DNA of 6,676 nucleotides, from contig MFTJ01000037.1 of NCBI GenBank assembly GCA_001786805.1, positions 3,751 to 10,426 of the forward strand. Direction: 5' to 3'. The notes beneath the pieces were generated by a model. That model saw only the letters and a list, made by a program, of their open reading frames with translations. It was not told the DNA's origin and searched no databases. Below, piece after piece: positions 1-5,312 of this stretch. The stretch's first letter is position 1, and each line of letters begins with the position of its first letter. A program made the translations under genes and the position numbers. The stretch is from Candidatus Nomurabacteria bacterium RIFCSPHIGHO2_01_FULL_39_10. Lineage in GTDB: Bacteria; Patescibacteriota; Minisyncoccia; Phycocordibacterales; UBA9973.

Positions 1-2217
1 GAAACCGTTCGCGCTCATGGTCAGGAACGCGCCCTCGCTTTTTCCGCCTCGCACCACATCAACACCGATAACTGTATCATTTTTGCCAAGCTTTATCCCC
101 CGCACTCCGCCTGCCGTCCTACCCATTTCACGAATGTCGGATTCTTTGAATCTGATAGATTGGCCTTCGGCTGTGGCAATCATTACTTCGTCATTTTTTG
201 CCGTCACTAACGCGGAAATAAGCTGGTCGTCTTTGTCTAGACGAATGGCGATAATGCCACTTCTGCGCACATCTTTGAAGCTCTCGGAATACATTTTCTT
301 GGCTGTACCGCCTTTGGTCACCAGTATGAGTGAAGCGGGAGATTTATCTATATCTTTAGGTATCGCTAAAATGGAGTTTACTTTTTCCTCAGTTCCGAGC
401 GAAAGAAAATTCATAATTGACTTACCTTTCGTTGCCCTACGCCCTTCCGGAATTTCATACATTTTCATCTGATAAACTTTTCCAAGGTTGGTGAAGAATA
501 AGAGGTTGCTGTGGGTAGAGCCGGAAACCAGCATGGTGACAAAATCCTCCTCCTTGGTTTCTAGATCAATCACCCCAACTCCGCCACGCTTCTGCGCGTG
601 ATATTCCGAAGGGTCGGTGCATTTTACATATCCGCCGGCAGTCAAGACCAGCATTGTTTCTTTCTCCGGCACTAAATCCTCATCGGAAATTTCTTTCACT
701 CCCCCTTTCACTATCTTGGTCCGCCTTTCATCCGTATACTTGGTTTTAATTTCCTGCAATTCTCCGGCGATTGTCTTCAAAATCTTTTTCGGGCTTGCGA
801 GTAGATCTTTCATCTCGGCTATGAATTTTTGTTTTTCTTTAAGCTCGTCTTCTACCGCCTGCCTCTCCAAGCCAGCTAGCTTGGAAAGTTTCATTTCCAG
901 AATCGCCACCGCCTGCAGTTCCGAAAATTTAAATTCCTTCATTAAATTCAATTTGGCAATCTGAGAATTTTTAGAAGCGCGAATGACGCTAATCACCCGG
1001 TCTATTTTGTCCAGCGCTTTTTTGAGACCGAGCAGAATATGCTCGCGTTCTTCGGCTCTTTTTAAATCAAACGCGCTTCTCCTTTTCACTACTTCTTTTC
1101 GGTGCAGAATAAATTGCTCCAAAATGGATTTGAGAGACAAAGTCTCCGGTACGCCGTCCACCAAGGCCACGATATTAAAATTGAAATTGGATTCAAGCTG
1201 GGTATTTTTATAAACATAATTCAAAACTTTTTCCGGATGAGCGCTAGATTTCAAATCAATTACGATTCTGATATCTTTGGTGGACTCGTCCCGCAAACCC
1301 TTGATGCCTTCCAGTTTCTTCTCCTGCACAAGCTCGGCGATGGACATAATCAAGTTAGCCTTGTTTACTCGGAAAGGAATAGACGTGATGATGATGGAAA
1401 AATTCCCGTCTTTTTGCTCCACGATTTCAGCTTCACCCCGACAGACAACTCCGCCCCGTCCTCCGGAGTAAGCATGGAGCATATCTTTGTATCCGTAAGC
1501 AATGCCTCCGGTTGGAAAATCCGGTCCCTTTATGAATTGCATCAAGTCTTCGGTGGTGGCGTCTTCGTTTTCAATCAAGTGGATTGTGGCATCCAGTACT
1601 TCACTCAAGTTGTGCGGGGGAATGTTTGTCGCCATGCCGACAGCGATGCCGAGGGTGCCGTTTAAAAGTAATGCCGGAACATTAGAAGGAAAAACAATAG
1701 GCTCTTTTCGGGTTTGGTCATAGTTCGGACGAAAATCTACTGTTTCTTTTTCCAAATCGCGTAGAAGTTCGCCGGAAATTTTAGACATTTTTGCTTCGGT
1801 GTAACGCATTGCCGCCGCATTGTCTCCGTCAATAGAGCCGAAGTTCCCCTGCCCTAAAATAAACGGATAACGATAAGAAAATTCTTGCGCCATACCAACC
1901 ATAGAATCATAGACAGCCACATCGCCGTGCGGATGATATTTTCCAAGTACATCTCCGACTACCGCTGCCGACTTCCTGAAACGCGCGCTCGCAGTCAGTC
2001 CCATCTCATGCATAGCATATAAAATTCTTCTATGCACCGGCTTGAGTCCATCTCTGACATCAGGAAGAGCGCGAGATGTTATGACGGACATCGCGTAAGC
2101 AAGATAAGACTCCTTCATTTCAGACACCACATCAACCGGAAGAATTTTTTCTCTAGTCTTCGGCTTGTTATCCTTATCGTTTTTGTCGTCCTTTTTTTCT
2201 GAAGATTTTTTTGCCAT
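1..2217 (-). CDS. gyrA: DNA gyrase subunit A, 3' end cut by window edge
   Basis: GyrA is the breakage-reunion subunit of gyrase, which with GyrB introduces negative supercoils into DNA in the cytoplasm. The frame is open from the ATG at 2217 to position 1, giving 739 residues; the C-terminus lies outside the window. Visible in order: a Lys/Asp-rich N-terminal tail (1-25); the winged-helix core with GKYHPHGD (92-99), GQGNFGSIDGD (122-132) and AAAMRYTE, whose Tyr139 is the catalytic tyrosine (E. coli Tyr122, constant offset 17); the tower and coiled-coil gate to about 500; and most of the C-terminal beta-pinwheel from about 515. The pinwheel carries a GyrA-box-like QKRGGVG at 542-548 (nt 574-594), which favours GyrA over ParC. 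The residue matching quinolone-site Ser83 is Val100; Asp87 is kept as Asp104. The start lies 4 nt after the stop of the 77-residue gene, suggesting cotranscription. The only SD-like sequence, AGGGGAT, ends 13 nt upstream, which is far. Confidence 0.97.
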   Translation of the reverse strand, partial: MAKKSSEKKDDKNDKDNKPKTREKILPVDVVSEMKESYLAYAMSVITSRALPDVRDGLKPVHRRILYAMHEMGLTASARFRKSAAVVGDVLGKYHPHGDVAVYDSMVGMAQEFSYRYPFILGQGNFGSIDGDNAAAMRYTEAKMSKISGELLRDLEKETVDFRPNYDQTRKEPIVFPSNVPALLLNGTLGIAVGMATNIPPHNLSEVLDATIHLIENEDATTEDLMQFIKGPDFPTGGIAYGYKDMLHAYSGGRGGVVCRGEAEIVEQKDGNFSIIITSIPFRVNKANLIMSIAELVQEKKLEGIKGLRDESTKDIRIVIDLKSSAHPEKVLNYVYKNTQLESNFNFNIVALVDGVPETLSLKSILEQFILHRKEVVKRRSAFDLKRAEEREHILLGLKKALDKIDRVISVIRASKNSQIAKLNLMKEFKFSELQAVAILEMKLSKLAGLERQAVEDELKEKQKFIAEMKDLLASPKKILKTIAGELQEIKTKYTDERRTKIVKGGVKEISDEDLVPEKETMLVLTAGGYVKCTDPSEYHAQKRGGVGVIDLETKEEDFVTMLVSGSTHSNLLFFTNLGKVYQMKMYEIPEGRRATKGKSIMNFLSLGTEEKVNSILAIPKDIDKSPASLILVTKGGTAKKMYSESFKDVRRSGIIAIRLDKDDQLISALVTAKNDEVMIATAEGQSIRFKESDIREMGRTAGGVRGIKLGKNDTVIGVDVVRGGKSEGAFLTMSANGF

Positions 2218-2221
2218 AGAA

Positions 2222-2455
2222 TTACGGTGTATCCCCTAAACTTTTGTACCCGCCGACTAAACCATCTTTTAATGCGGTGAGCGGTTCCAAATCGTTATTT
2301 ATTTTTGCCTGCGTGTCGGGATTGCTCAAGTTTGTTCCCAAAGAATAAATCCACAACAATAATAAAATTATTGCAAAACAAACTGTTAAAACATGCAAAA
2401 TATGTCTTCTGACTTCCTCGGGCTGTTTTCTTAAATGATGGATTATTTTTCTCAT
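2222..2455 (-). CDS. Small single-pass membrane protein, unknown function
   Basis: This gene encodes 77 residues. The N-terminus is basic (MRKIIHHLRKQPEEVRRH). A strongly hydrophobic helix follows at about residues 19-39 (VCFAIILLLLWIYSL), then a polar tail of about 38 residues. By the positive-inside rule the N-terminus should be cytoplasmic and the tail outside. I do not recognise a named family; the layout of a basic LRKQPEEVRR-like stretch next to one helix resembles small membrane proteins I associate with Parcubacteria, but that is recall and not a search. It sits 26 nt after the metallo-hydrolase stop and 4 nt before gyrA on the same strand, so all three are probably one transcript. 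That tight placement, and the sharp change from basic to hydrophobic, argue that it is a real gene and not a chance frame. No clear Shine-Dalgarno is seen; the upstream sequence is only A/T. Confidence 0.75.
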   Translation of the reverse strand: MRKIIHHLRKQPEEVRRHILHVLTVCFAIILLLLWIYSLGTNLSNPDTQAKINNDLEPLTALKDGLVGGYKSLGDTP

Positions 2456-2481
2456 AGTTAAATTTTTAAATCTTTTAATAT

Positions 2482-3138
2482 TTAAATTGTCTTCAAGACG
2501 ATTACTTCCCCTTCTTTGCCTTCTAAATCTTTTAATTTAAGCGTTAATTTATCAACCACCTCGGCCTTCTCTTCCCCAGTCTCTTTCAGAAAAGTTTTCA
2601 GAGATACATTATCATAATCCATTGGTATTATCATTTTTGGTTCAAGCGCTGATGCAAGTTTTGCCGCTCCTTTGGCATCAAGCAACCCTCCGCCCCCGAT
2701 GGGGATAAAAAGAATGTCCGGATTATTTATTGCTTCACGCGCTTCTTTTGAAATTTCCGCATCCGTGATAGGTTTCAGTGCTCCAAGAAAAACGATACTG
2801 ATATTGTCAATAGAAAGAGAATAAATTGTATTGATGTATTTTTTGTTTACCCCGTCCTTGGCGGGGCTTGCCAAAAGCGCATCAGACATTACACCTTTGA
2901 TGAAAATCTCTTTTACTTCGTAATCCCCGGGACCATTTATGACAAACGGAACGCGTTCGCCATGAGAGAGCTGCTCTACCCCATTGTAATCGGGATGATT
3001 AGTGGTAACGAGAGCAATATCCGCCCCAAAATGCGCATTTATGCCCGTTTTTGAATTTTTACTGACAGGGTTAAAAGAAAGGACTGTCTCCCCTTGCTGA
3101 ATCTTGAAAAATTGTTTGCCGAAATATGTGATTATCAT
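2482..3138 (-). CDS. Metallo-beta-lactamase-fold protein with degenerate metal site (COG2220/UlaG-like)
   Basis: From the ATG at 3138 the product has 218 residues. The frame is open to 3258, but MIITYFGKQFFKIQQG looks like the usual start of this family and the upstream codons overlap promoter and hairpin sequence, so 3138 is preferred. Landmarks: TTNHPDYN (45-52) where a Zn-dependent hydrolase would have SHxHxDH; GPGDYEV (69-75); FLGAL (about 117-121), where many relatives have FLGDL; FIPIGGGG followed by DAKGAAKL (144-161); and IIPMDYD (170-176), where relatives have PMHY. Several expected metal ligands are therefore replaced (first His by Thr, last His by Tyr, Asp by Ala, His by Asp), although His48 and Asp50 remain. 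The fold is well supported, but hydrolase activity is doubtful. There is no signal peptide, so it should be cytoplasmic. It is the first gene of a probable operon with the 77-residue membrane protein and gyrA; its real substrate or partner is unknown. Confidence 0.85.
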   Translation of the reverse strand: MIITYFGKQFFKIQQGETVLSFNPVSKNSKTGINAHFGADIALVTTNHPDYNGVEQLSHGERVPFVINGPGDYEVKEIFIKGVMSDALLASPAKDGVNKKYINTIYSLSIDNISIVFLGALKPITDAEISKEAREAINNPDILFIPIGGGGLLDAKGAAKLASALEPKMIIPMDYDNVSLKTFLKETGEEKAEVVDKLTLKLKDLEGKEGEVIVLKTI

Positions 3139-3141
3139 TAG

Positions 3142-3170
3142 TTGCATTCTAGCATATTTTTTGGTAGAGT
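3142..3170 (+). promoter_or_regulatory. Candidate promoter of the S1 protein gene
   Basis: TTGCAT (3142-3147) is followed after 17 nt by TAGAGT (3165-3170), with TGG directly before the -10, giving an extended -10 TGGTAGAGT. The predicted start is near 3177, which leaves a leader of about 110 nt before the ATG at 3287. Its -35 overlaps the -10 of the divergent metallo-hydrolase promoter. The alternative is TTCACA (3254-3259), an 18-nt gap and TTTAAT (3278-3283), which would start transcription within the start codon. Confidence 0.35.
3146..3154 (-). promoter_or_regulatory. Extended -10 promoter of the metallo-hydrolase/gyrA operon
   Basis: Read on the minus strand, the sequence is TGC then TAGAAT (3151-3146), matching the extended -10 pattern TGnTAnAAT. 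No good -35 is present, as is usual for extended -10 promoters. The hexamer ends 7 nt before the ATG at 3138, so transcription should start at or next to that codon. This predicts a leaderless mRNA and supports 3138 as the true start. The wider string ATATGCTAGAAT is nearly repeated before murI. Confidence 0.55.
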
Positions 3171-3174
3171 ACCA
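3162..3174. repeat. Small inverted repeat TGGTA-GAG-TACCA between divergent promoters
   Basis: Perfect 5-bp arms flank a 3-bp centre. The repeat covers the candidate -10 of the S1 gene and lies just upstream of the metallo-hydrolase -10, so it could be an operator for both. Arms this short also arise by chance, and no regulator gene is in view. Confidence 0.25.
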
Positions 3175-3201
3175 GTAGGTTTTTTTGATTAAAAGCATGG
3201 A

Positions 3202-3240
3202 TTTAGGGTAACCTTCTGGCAATCTGCCGGAAAACCTAAG
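3202..3240 (+). other. Two-stage hairpin in the putative S1 leader
   Basis: An inner 8-bp stem pairs TTCTGGCA (3214-3221) with TGCCGGAA (3225-3232) across an ATC loop, with one G-U pair. An outer stem pairs TTAGG (3203-3207) with CCTAA (3235-3239). An internal loop of 6 and 2 nt separates the two stems. The structure is also possible on the minus strand, but there it would lie upstream of the metallo-hydrolase promoter and so should not be transcribed with that gene. It most likely belongs to the S1 mRNA leader; no known riboswitch class is recognised. Confidence 0.4.
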
Positions 3241-3247
3241 CCTTAAT

Positions 3248-3283
3248 ATCCGCTTCACAATTTTTATTGAGCGGATTTTTAAT
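3248..3283 (+). promoter_or_regulatory. Terminator-like hairpin just before the S1 start codon
   Basis: ATCCGC (3248-3253) pairs with GCGGAT (3271-3276), and the next two positions add a T-A and a T-G pair. The stem is followed by TTTT, AA and TTTT up to the ATG at 3287. A terminator-like hairpin ending 10 nt before the start codon suggests attenuation or translational control. The loop is large and the T run is interrupted, so its strength is uncertain. Confidence 0.35.
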
Positions 3284-3286
3284 TTT

Positions 3287-4405
3287 ATGATTAAAGAAAA
3301 GAAAGTAGCCGAACAGGTTGAACCAGTTGTCGAAAATTTAGTTCTGAGTTCTATTGTGAATCGCAGTGTAAATAAGCCGGAAATTGATTCTTTGGTGGAA
3401 GGCGCGGTGATTAGTATTGAAAAATCGTCAGTTTATGTGGACCTCGCGCCATATGGAGCGGGCATCATTTACGGACGCGAATTTATCAACGCCAAGGACA
3501 TTATTAAAAAAATAAGTCCGGGAGATGTCATTAAGGCGAAAGTTGTTGATACTGAAAATGAGGACGGCTATATAGAGCTTTCCCTCAAAGAAGCAAAACA
3601 AGCGCTGACTTGGAAAGAAGCGGAAGTTGCTATCAAGGAAAAAAAAGTGATGAGTCTGGAAATCAAGGACGCGAATAAAGGCGGGCTGATTTTGGAATGG
3701 CAGGGCATACAAGGGTTTCTGCCGGCATCCCAGCTCAAAGCTGAACACTATCCCCGTGTGCTGGATTCCGATAAAGATAAAATTCTGAAAGAACTCAAAA
3801 AACTCGTCGGACAGCAGATTTCCGTGATGATTATCTCCACTCTGCAAAAAGAAGGCAAGCTCATCTTTTCCGAGAAAGACAATAACCCTGAAGAAAAGAA
3901 AGAAATTTTGAGCAAATATGCTGTGGGCGACGAACTGGAATGCGCCATAGCGGGACTGGTTGATTTCGGAGTATTCGTGAAACTAGAGGACGGATTGGAG
4001 GGCCTCGTGCATATTTCTGAATTGGATTGGGGCTTGGTAGAAAATCCGCGCACGATGTTTAAAATCGGCGAAAAAATCCGAGCAAAAGTGATTGAAATAA
4101 AAGACGGCAAGATATCCCTGTCCATCAAGGCGCTCAAAGAAAATCCTTGGAAAGAATTTGAAGGCAAGCTGAAGAAGGGCGACATCATTAAGGGCGTAGT
4201 CATCAAGTACAACAAACACGGCGCGCTCGTCTCCATCAAGGAAGGCGTAGCGGGATTGGTGCATAACTCAACCTTTCCTTCAGAAACTAAACTCCGTGAA
4301 AAATTGGAACTTGGTAAAACTTATAACTTCCAAATTACATTATTTGAGCCAAAGGAGCAGAAGATGACTTTGATTCACTTGGAAAAAAACTCCGGACAAG
4401 GTTAA
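3287..4405 (+). CDS. rpsA: Ribosomal protein bS1-like protein with four S1 RNA-binding domains
   Basis: The 372-residue product has four S1 (OB-fold) domains, at about 33-103, 117-196, 211-283 and 294-367. The third is the most canonical (VDFGVFVKLEDGLEGLVHIS, 225-244), and the links between domains contain repeated KxALxxxPW-like sequence. S1 proteins bind single-stranded mRNA and, on the 30S ribosome, help unfold and place leaders at the start site. E. coli S1 has six domains; four-domain versions near this length are common in other bacteria, so the gene is probably complete. The first 30 residues are acidic and basic without a domain, perhaps the ribosome anchor. The gene is divergent from the metallo-hydrolase operon and has no strong Shine-Dalgarno; GAGCGGA lies 11 nt or more upstream and is inside a hairpin. 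Its last four codons form one arm of a hairpin. The rpsA name rests on domain layout; another S1-repeat RNA-binding protein is possible. Confidence 0.88.
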   Translation: MIKEKKVAEQVEPVVENLVLSSIVNRSVNKPEIDSLVEGAVISIEKSSVYVDLAPYGAGIIYGREFINAKDIIKKISPGDVIKAKVVDTENEDGYIELSLKEAKQALTWKEAEVAIKEKKVMSLEIKDANKGGLILEWQGIQGFLPASQLKAEHYPRVLDSDKDKILKELKKLVGQQISVMIISTLQKEGKLIFSEKDNNPEEKKEILSKYAVGDELECAIAGLVDFGVFVKLEDGLEGLVHISELDWGLVENPRTMFKIGEKIRAKVIEIKDGKISLSIKALKENPWKEFEGKLKKGDIIKGVVIKYNKHGALVSIKEGVAGLVHNSTFPSETKLREKLELGKTYNFQITLFEPKEQKMTLIHLEKNSGQG

Positions 4406-4419
4406 ACCTTGTCCGGAGT
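4389..4419. repeat. 14-bp perfect hairpin with the S1 stop codon as its loop
   Basis: The arm at 4389-4402 (ACTCCGGACAAGGT) is exactly complementary to 4406-4419, and the 3-nt loop is the TAA stop codon. The left arm encodes the last residues of the S1 protein (Ser369 to Gly372). No T run follows, so by itself it is not a normal intrinsic terminator. It may protect the mRNA 3' end, slow ribosomes at the stop, or be a copy of a dispersed palindrome. Confidence 0.9.
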
Positions 4420-4431
4420 AAATTTGAGCAC

Positions 4432-4462
4432 AAAAAAACGGAAGCAAGGCTTCCGTTTTTTT
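4432..4462. terminator. Bidirectional intrinsic terminator between convergent genes
   Basis: CGGAAGC (4439-4445) and GCTTCCG (4449-4455) form a stem with an AAG loop. Seven A precede and seven T follow, so the U-tract rule is met on both strands. It should end the S1 transcript on the plus strand and the lysozyme-like transcript on the minus strand, whose stop codon is at 4468-4470. Confidence 0.93.
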
Positions 4463-4467
4463 ATTTA

Positions 4468-5109
4468 TTAAGCATTAGCAATGGCGAGTGGAGCTGGAGT
4501 TAGTTCCACTGATCCGATGGCGTTCATAATAGATATAACCTGTTCGGCATATCTCGGTACAATAGAGGGCGGATTGTAGGAATGCAAAATTCCGATAGTA
4601 GTTTTATTGCTGTAATATTTTTCAGTTTTCGGATGATTGCCTCCCAAGTGTAAAGCTATTCTTTCAATAGCTTCCTCATTGGAGCTAAAACCAATTTTAC
4701 AGGAACCCCAGCCGAAAGCATTGTACCCGACTGTTTTACAGGCAAATTTTCCTCCGGTGGATTCTCGAACAGTAATTGCGGCCAAAAGGCGCCAATCAAG
4801 CCCGTTCTTTTCAGCCTCTAGAACCATTTTCATTCCCATACCATAAAGTGGCATATTGTATTTCTTAAAATAAGAATCAATGGCATCTGCTTTGACCTTC
4901 TGTTTTTGCGCTAGAACATCGTTGCGAACCAAATCACCTGCATTACTCTGTTGTTCTATGGCTGATGGAGTTCCTCTAATGTTTTCTGCAATACCGATAA
5001 CAGAATGCGAGATAGATCCTATATTGTTTCCTAAGGACGCCCCCGACATTGTTAAAGCTGGCAAGAGAATAAACGACTCAACAAATTTTATCAAATTTTT
5101 GTTTTTCAT
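4468..5109 (-). CDS. Exported lysozyme-like (glucosaminidase/transglycosylase-type) protein
   Basis: The 213-residue product starts with a basic segment (MKNKNLIK) and a hydrophobic stretch to about residue 27, reading as a Sec signal peptide or membrane anchor. A low-complexity linker follows to about 75. The C-terminal domain (about 80-200) resembles lysozyme-fold cell-wall hydrolases: DWRLLAAITVRESTGG (105-120), with Glu116 as the likely catalytic acid; YNAFGWGSCK (129-138), similar to NAWGW motifs in GH73-type enzymes; and YNPPSIVPRYAEQV (178-191) near the end. Cys124 and Cys137 could form a disulfide outside the cell. The role I infer is cutting or remodelling peptidoglycan, its own or a host's; neighbouring murC and murI fit this. 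An in-frame stop at 5121-5119 fixes the start at 5109 or later. No Shine-Dalgarno is seen. The leader carries a terminator hairpin, so expression may be conditional. The exact enzyme class is not resolved. Confidence 0.8.
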   Translation of the reverse strand: MKNKNLIKFVESFILLPALTMSGASLGNNIGSISHSVIGIAENIRGTPSAIEQQSNAGDLVRNDVLAQKQKVKADAIDSYFKKYNMPLYGMGMKMVLEAEKNGLDWRLLAAITVRESTGGKFACKTVGYNAFGWGSCKIGFSSNEEAIERIALHLGGNHPKTEKYYSNKTTIGILHSYNPPSIVPRYAEQVISIMNAIGSVELTPAPLAIANA

Positions 5110-5130
5110 ATAATTATGCTACTTAAAACT

Positions 5131-5171
5131 AAAAAACCCTTATTTAACAGGCTTGCGCCTATATAATAAGG
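5131..5171 (-). terminator. Intrinsic terminator in the leader of the lysozyme-like gene; also ends murC
   Basis: On the minus strand CCTTATT (5171-5165) pairs with AATAAGG (5144-5138). Inside is a second stem, ATAGGC with GCCTGT, closed by a GCAA tetraloop (5156-5153). One G and six T (5136-5131) follow. It lies 141 nt after the murC stop and 21 nt before the lysozyme-like ATG, so it can end murC read-through. It also lies just downstream of a promoter at 5210-5182, whose transcripts would be only about 45 nt unless read-through occurs. Confidence 0.8.
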
Positions 5172-5181
5172 ATACTATTAT

Positions 5182-5210
5182 ATATTAGCATATTCTGATT
5201 AATAAGTCAA
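5182..5210 (-). promoter_or_regulatory. Promoter upstream of the leader terminator and lysozyme-like gene
   Basis: On the minus strand TTGACT (5210-5205) is followed after exactly 17 nt by TAATAT (5187-5182), with TGC directly before the -10. This is the most complete promoter in the window, with both a -35 and an extended -10. The predicted start is near 5175, a few bases before the terminator hairpin. The core ATATGCTA is shared with the metallo-hydrolase and murI promoters. Confidence 0.6.
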
Positions 5211-5312
5211 TAGTTAGACAACATTTTTACTATATGTCAAGCTAAAAATACCTTATAAAATAAGAATATTTTGACCTATCCCCATTGACAAATAATACTA
5301 AAAATTGAATAG

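Noticed and set aside
17..1723. Several plus-strand open frames across the first 1.7 kb
   Set aside because: They are antisense to gyrA, whose minus-strand frame is open throughout and carries every family motif; the plus-strand translations show no domain.
3139..3258. N-terminal extension of the metallo-hydrolase (40 extra residues from an ATG at 3258)
   Set aside because: The extra codons run through two hairpins and the promoter, look unlike the family N-terminus, and would place the extended -10 inside the gene. The ATG at 3147 was also considered, but it overlaps the -10 hexamer.
3428..4264. Minus-strand open frames opposite the S1 gene
   Set aside because: They are shadows of the S1 coding frame with low-complexity translations and no start or terminator context.
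4637..5113. Plus-strand open frames opposite the lysozyme-like gene
   Set aside because: They are antisense shadows; the minus-strand frame has a signal peptide, catalytic motif and matched terminator.
5211..5312. AT-rich spacer with repeated TTGAC on both strands, considered as a promoter array or binding-site cluster
   Set aside because: TTGACA at 5240-5235 (minus) and at 5285-5290 (plus), and TTGACC at 5271-5276 (plus), have no acceptable -10 at 16-18 nt. The repeats are 5 bp long in AT-rich DNA and can be chance. No gene is seen here.
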